64,000 nucleotides of DNA from Clostridia bacterium. GTDB taxonomy: Bacteria > Bacillota > Clostridia > Christensenellales > CAG-138. Both the position numbers and the translations under genes were made by a program. Position 1 is the first letter of the stretch. Each line of letters begins with the position of its first letter. The DNA lies in the NCBI GenBank assembly GCA_017394835.1, contig JAFPXD010000062.1, forward strand, positions 24,072 through 88,071, in the 5' to 3' direction. Shown here one piece after another: positions 60,756 through 64,000 of this stretch. The notes under the pieces were generated by a model. That model was given only the letters and a program-made list of their open reading frames with translations. It ran no database searches and was not told the DNA's origin.

Positions 60756-62141
60756 ATGGGTCTTATAAAAGCGATCGCCGGCACCGTCGGCGGAGTCCTT
60801 GCCGATCAGTGGCTTGAGTATTTCTACTGTGAGGCGATCCCCGAGAACGTTCTGGCCGTCAAGGGCAAGAAGCGCATCTCCGGCCGCTCCAGCAATTACA
60901 AGGGTGAGGATAACATCATCTCCAACGGCTCCAAGATCGCCGTTGCGGACGGTCAGTGCATGATCATCGTCGATCAGGGCGCCGTCGTTGAGATGTGCGC
61001 CGAGCCCGGCGAGTTCATCTACGACACCTCCACTTCCCCCTCCCTCTTCGCGGGCAAGTTCGGCGAGAGCCTTGCCGCGACCTTTAAGGAGATCTGGGAC
61101 AGGTTCAAGCACGGCGGCAGCCCCGCGAAGGATCAGCGTGTTTACTACATCAACACCAAGGAGATCTTCGGCAATAAGTACGGCACCGCGAACCCCGTTC
61201 CCTTCCACGTATTCTATAAGAACATCAATCTCGAGACCGATGTTTCCATCAAGTGCTTCGGCGAGTATTCCTATGAGATCAGCAACCCCATAGTGTTCTA
61301 CCAGAACGTTTGCGGCAACTTCGGCGATTCCTTCACCCGTGACAGGATCGATTCTCAGCTCAAGACCGAGCTTCTGACCGCTCTGCAGCCCGCGCTTTAC
61401 AGGGTCTCCGAGCAGGGCATCATGTACAGCGCGCTTCCCGGCCACACCACCGAGATCGCAGACGCCCTCAATATCGAGCTTTCCGAAAAGTGGGGCGCGC
61501 TCCGCGGCATTTCCGTCGTTTCCTTCGGCGTAAGCTCCGTCACCGCCGATAAGGAGGATGAGGACAGGATCAAGGAGCTCCAGACCCATGCGGCGCTGCG
61601 CGATCCTTCCATGGCGATCGCTCACCTTGCGGGCGCTCAGGCTTCCGCTATGCAGACTGCCGCGGGCAATGAGGGCGGCGCGTTCCTCGGCTTTGCGGGT
61701 CTTAACGCGGCGGCAGGCGCCGGCGGCGTGAACGTACAGGGCCTCTATCAGATGCAGCAGCAACAGCAGCAGGCGGCGGCAGCCGGCGCGTGGACCTGCT
61801 CCTGCGGCTCTGTCAACACCGGCAACTTCTGCGGCGGCTGCGGCAAGCCCAAGCCCGCTCCCGAAGGCGCGTGGACCTGCTCCTGCGGCGCTCAGAGCAA
61901 CGGCAATTTCTGCTCCGCCTGCGGCAAGGCGAAGCCTTCCTCCGAAGTGGGCTGGACCTGTGAGTGCGGCACCAAGAACGGCGGCAAGTTCTGCGCTGCC
62001 TGCGGCAAGCCCAAGCCCGCCGACGCTCCCCTCTATCGCTGCGATAAGTGCGGCTGGGAGCCCGAGGATCCCGCCAATCCCCCCAAGTTCTGCCCCGAGT
62101 GCGGCGATCCCTTCGATGAGAACGATCTCAAGAAGGACTAA
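60756..62141 (+). CDS. SPFH/Band-7 domain protein with zinc-ribbon tail (YdjI-like)
   Basis: A 461-residue protein. Residues about 25-290 are an SPFH domain of the virion-core/YdjI type (S-K-I-A-V-A-D-G-Q-C-M-I-I-V-D-Q-G-A-V, then a coiled, Ala/Gln-rich linker Q-Q-Q-Q-Q-Q-A-A-A-A). The tail has three C-x-C-G...C-x-x-C-G ribbons (W-T-C-S-C-G, F-C-G-G-C-G-K-P-K-P) and a rubredoxin-like C-D-K-C-G-W...C-P-E-C-G. In B. subtilis the YdjI-type protein joins envelope-stress membrane assemblies. ATG 60756 follows AAAGGAG. Codon use is very regular, suggesting high expression. Confidence 0.92.
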   Translation: MGLIKAIAGTVGGVLADQWLEYFYCEAIPENVLAVKGKKRISGRSSNYKGEDNIISNGSKIAVADGQCMIIVDQGAVVEMCAEPGEFIYDTSTSPSLFAGKFGESLAATFKEIWDRFKHGGSPAKDQRVYYINTKEIFGNKYGTANPVPFHVFYKNINLETDVSIKCFGEYSYEISNPIVFYQNVCGNFGDSFTRDRIDSQLKTELLTALQPALYRVSEQGIMYSALPGHTTEIADALNIELSEKWGALRGISVVSFGVSSVTADKEDEDRIKELQTHAALRDPSMAIAHLAGAQASAMQTAAGNEGGAFLGFAGLNAAAGAGGVNVQGLYQMQQQQQQAAAAGAWTCSCGSVNTGNFCGGCGKPKPAPEGAWTCSCGAQSNGNFCSACGKAKPSSEVGWTCECGTKNGGKFCAACGKPKPADAPLYRCDKCGWEPEDPANPPKFCPECGDPFDENDLKKD

Positions 62142-62169
62142 AGAATAAGCGCGATAAGCGCATACGAAA

Positions 62170-62205
62170 AACAGCCGCGGGCGTTTGCCCGCGGCTGTTT
62201 GCTTG
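62170..62205 (+). terminator. Intrinsic terminator after the SPFH gene
   Basis: AACAGCCGCGGGC (62170-62182), GTTT, GCCCGCGGCTGTT (62187-62199), then TGCTTGTTTGCTTTTG. It also lies just beyond the end of the minus-strand ACP-like gene and could serve both. Confidence 0.85.
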
Positions 62206-62225
62206 TTTGCTTTTGTTTTTTAGGT

Positions 62226-62441
62226 TTACGCCACCACTGCAAGCCTCATAAGGTCGCCCACGGTGTGCACGTCGGATTCGGGAATGAGCACGTCGAACAT
62301 GTTTTCAACGTCAAGAATGAGCTCCTCCCTGTCAAAGGGATCGGAGAGTATCTCCGAAATGTCGGTATCGGGAGCGATGCTCTCGATCTCAGTCCCCGCA
62401 AGCTCGTTTATGATGCTGCGGATCGCCTCGGGAATTTCCAT
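62226..62441 (-). CDS. Acyl-carrier-protein-like protein lacking the carrier serine
   Basis: A 71-residue acidic four-helix protein that aligns with ACP around D34-P35-F36-D37-R-E-E-L (ACP: D-S-L-D-x-x-E-L) and M-F-D-V-L-I-P (E-F-x-x-x-I-P). The serine that carries phosphopantetheine is Pro35, so it cannot be charged at the usual site. ATG 62441 follows GGAGG; an upstream start is less likely. It lies 141 bases after the P-loop-like gene on the same strand, so the two may be one operon. Family clear, function unknown. Confidence 0.75.
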   Translation of the reverse strand: MEIPEAIRSIINELAGTEIESIAPDTDISEILSDPFDREELILDVENMFDVLIPESDVHTVGDLMRLAVVA

Positions 62442-62582
62442 ATTGCCTCCATTTATAATGCCGGATAAACAGCTTTTCATAAAAATATGCGGCACCCTCT
62501 TCGGATACCGCATCATATTATAGTCTTTTTTTCGGAATTGTCAAGCTTTTTGTTGTTTTTGGGCAAGCCCGCCCGCTTTTTG

Positions 62583-62987
62583 TCAGAGCAGGGGCTTTAT
62601 GAACTCGGGGCATTCCTCGCCCGCGTTCATCTCAATAATGAAATCGATGGAGAAACGCTCCGCAAATTCCTTGAGGAAGGAGAACAGCCCCTCGAGCGAA
62701 GCGACGCTGTGCTTCACTATCTTGACGAAGCTGCAGATATAGATCGCCTCAACGTCGCGATCCATTGCGGAGATACCCGAAAGGAAGCCCGTGAGCATCT
62801 TCGGGCCCTCGATCCCGTATTCGGAAGCATTAACGAGCCTGATATTCCTGTCGAGATCGTAAATATGCTTATCGTCCTTATCAATGAATACAATGCTGCC
62901 ATTAGCCGCCGCCATTCTTTCGTTGGCAAGATCGCAAAGCTCGCGGGACATTCCTTCGCCCCTTCCGCCATACAGCACCTTTATCAT
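62583..62987 (-). CDS. P-loop-like protein with degenerate Walker A
   Basis: A 134-residue protein resembling short Bacillota proteins sometimes called PilT-like or ATP-binding (I-V-F-I-D-K-D-D-K-H-I-Y-D-L, V-R/x-L-V-N-A-S-E-Y-G-I-E-G, D-V-E-A-I-Y-I-C-S-F-V-K-I-V). The family's N-terminal loop is G-x-x-G-S-G-K-T; here it reads G7-G-R-G-E-G-M13-S14, with Met for the phosphate-binding Lys. It is therefore probably unable to hydrolyse ATP. Start ATG 62987 after GGAGGTG. The family recall is from memory. Confidence 0.65.
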   Translation of the reverse strand: MIKVLYGGRGEGMSRELCDLANERMAAANGSIVFIDKDDKHIYDLDRNIRLVNASEYGIEGPKMLTGFLSGISAMDRDVEAIYICSFVKIVKHSVASLEGLFSFLKEFAERFSIDFIIEMNAGEECPEFIKPLL

Positions 62988-63175
62988 TTCATCACCTCCA
63001 TATTTCGGTATAACCATGATACCACATTTCGGGGAGCAAATCAACATGAAAGGTCGGAATTCCCCATGAGAATTCCGGAATAAATACATACCCCCCATTC
63101 GTCACGGCGTCATGGAGCCTTCATCCTAATACCAAAGCGATTGACAAACGCCCCCGTCTTTGGTATCATCGCAGC

Positions 63176-63964
63176 ATGAAAAGGCAAAAAGCAAAAAAGC
63201 ACAGCGGGCTCCCGCGTGCGCTGTTCATAGTTTCCGGGCTCCTGCTCACGGCGGATACACTGTTTGCAATGACTCGCGCCACGAGCGGCCTCGGCGTGGT
63301 GATGCCCGCGATCATCGGTCTGCCCCTCCTCCTTGTGGGGCTGTTCCTGCCCGCTCTGCGAAAGGGCTGTGCGAAAAGCCGCCTTATACGCGCGGGGGCG
63401 TTCTTGCTCTCCCTTGCTTACGCGCTGTTTTTCGCGGTCTTTGCGCTTACAACGACGCTTATCCTTGCCTGCTCGACCGAGCCCGAGGACGGCGCGGACG
63501 TGCTGATAGTGCTCGGCGGGGGCATAAGGGGCGATCAGCCGACCCTGATCTTGAAACGCAGGCTCGACGCGGCTTACGATTATCTCGAGCGCAGCCCCGA
63601 AACGCTCTGCATCGTGAGCGGCGGCATGGGCGGCGACGAGACGCAAACCGAAGCTTCCGTAATGCGCGGCTATCTCATCCGGCGCGGGCTTGACGCCGGG
63701 AGGATAGTCGAGGAGGATGCTTCCCTCAGCACCGAGGAGAATTTCATCTTTTCCAAACGGATCATAGACGAGCTGCTGCCGGACGGGGTGAATACGGTGT
63801 TCGTCACCACGCGTTTCCACGTGTTCAGATCCGAGCGAGTCGCCGCACGGGCGGGGCTGCCCTCCGAGGGAGTGTCCGCGCGCGGGGTATGGTATCTGGC
63901 CCCGAACGATTACCTGAGGGAATGCGCCGCAATAGTGAGCTATTTCCTTATGGGGAAGATATAA
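63176..63964 (+). CDS. YdcF-type (DUF218) membrane protein
   Basis: A 262-residue protein with three N-terminal hydrophobic helices (about 15-30, 40-58, 72-96) and a DUF218 domain from about 105 on: V-L-I-V-L-G-G-G-I-R-G-D-Q-P, I-V-S-G-G-M-G-G-D-E, E-E-D-A-S-L-S-T-E-E-N and T-T-R-F-H-V-F-R. Members such as ElyC/YdcF affect cell-envelope polysaccharide assembly; the reaction is not defined. ATG 63176; the gene is complete and ends 36 bases before the window edge. Confidence 0.9.
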   Translation: MKRQKAKKHSGLPRALFIVSGLLLTADTLFAMTRATSGLGVVMPAIIGLPLLLVGLFLPALRKGCAKSRLIRAGAFLLSLAYALFFAVFALTTTLILACSTEPEDGADVLIVLGGGIRGDQPTLILKRRLDAAYDYLERSPETLCIVSGGMGGDETQTEASVMRGYLIRRGLDAGRIVEEDASLSTEENFIFSKRIIDELLPDGVNTVFVTTRFHVFRSERVAARAGLPSEGVSARGVWYLAPNDYLRECAAIVSYFLMGKI

Positions 63965-64000
63965 ACGCAGCAAACAAGCCATAAAAAGAAGCGGGGACCC

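Noticed and set aside
60099..61763. A 554-codon minus-strand frame opposite the SPFH gene and the repeat block
   Set aside because: It spans palindromic repeats and the antisense of a clear SPFH coding sequence; no start signal and no domain.

Overview
The window looks like a chromosome segment of an uncultured, gut-type Bacillota (Clostridia, Oscillospirales/Christensenellales-like). The reasons are strong GGAGG-type ribosome binding sites, GC-rich coding, TnpV and TraG/VirD4 remnants, a LytTR-DUF3021 pair, a Cthe_2159-like protein, dockerin-bearing secreted proteins and the dispersed CTTCCCC-GGGGAAG repeats common in such genomes. This placement is inference; no rRNA or complete tRNA gene is present.

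Regions. (1) 1-3.75 kb is the right end of an integrated element: three tandem excisionase-like HTH genes, a tyrosine integrase, a DUF4143 ATPase and a tRNA-Arg(CCT) 3' fragment as attachment site. (2) 4-13 kb is a patchwork of small accessory operons: methyltransferase and GNAT enzymes, a TetR-controlled operon with a nucleotidyltransferase-GNAT fusion, a pyrophosphatase-like protein and three metalloproteases, separated by truncated genes. (3) 13.1-15.7 kb is mobile debris: TraG truncated at both ends, an AT-rich orphan and a TnpV pair. (4) 15.8-26.8 kb is a coherent rhamnoside-utilisation locus: rhaD, rhaA, rhaB, GH78, a GPH-type transporter and GH3 on the minus strand, with a divergent AraC regulator. 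(5) 27-34.5 kb holds flavodoxin-like proteins, a hydrolase, LytTR-DUF3021, an ECF-type sigma factor with a membrane beta-propeller protein, an IS1182 remnant and a 41-residue acidic peptide. (6) 34.7-40.3 kb holds an orphan with internal repeats, PrsW, a PnrA-like protein, gene fragments and an HMA protein. (7) 40.3-56.5 kb is a cell-surface region: a clan-CD peptidase with dockerin, a two-component system, a Cthe_2159-like lipoprotein, an HtrA protease and a 2907-residue BspA-type protein. (8) 56.5-64 kb holds a free-standing SNF2-type helicase related to mobile-element proteins, an SPFH/zinc-ribbon protein, two proteins of known folds lacking their key residues, and a YdcF protein.

The clearest pathway is rhamnoside catabolism. 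The transporter imports the substrate, GH78 releases L-rhamnose, GH3 probably releases the other sugar, and RhaA, RhaB and RhaD convert rhamnose to dihydroxyacetone phosphate and lactaldehyde. Neither glycosidase has a signal peptide, so hydrolysis is probably intracellular. No single spectacular new system is evident. The best candidates for novelty are the free-standing helicase, the ACP-like/P-loop-like pair lacking active residues, the triplicated excisionase genes with phased repeats around the att site, the recurring promoter module and the ten-cassette surface protein.
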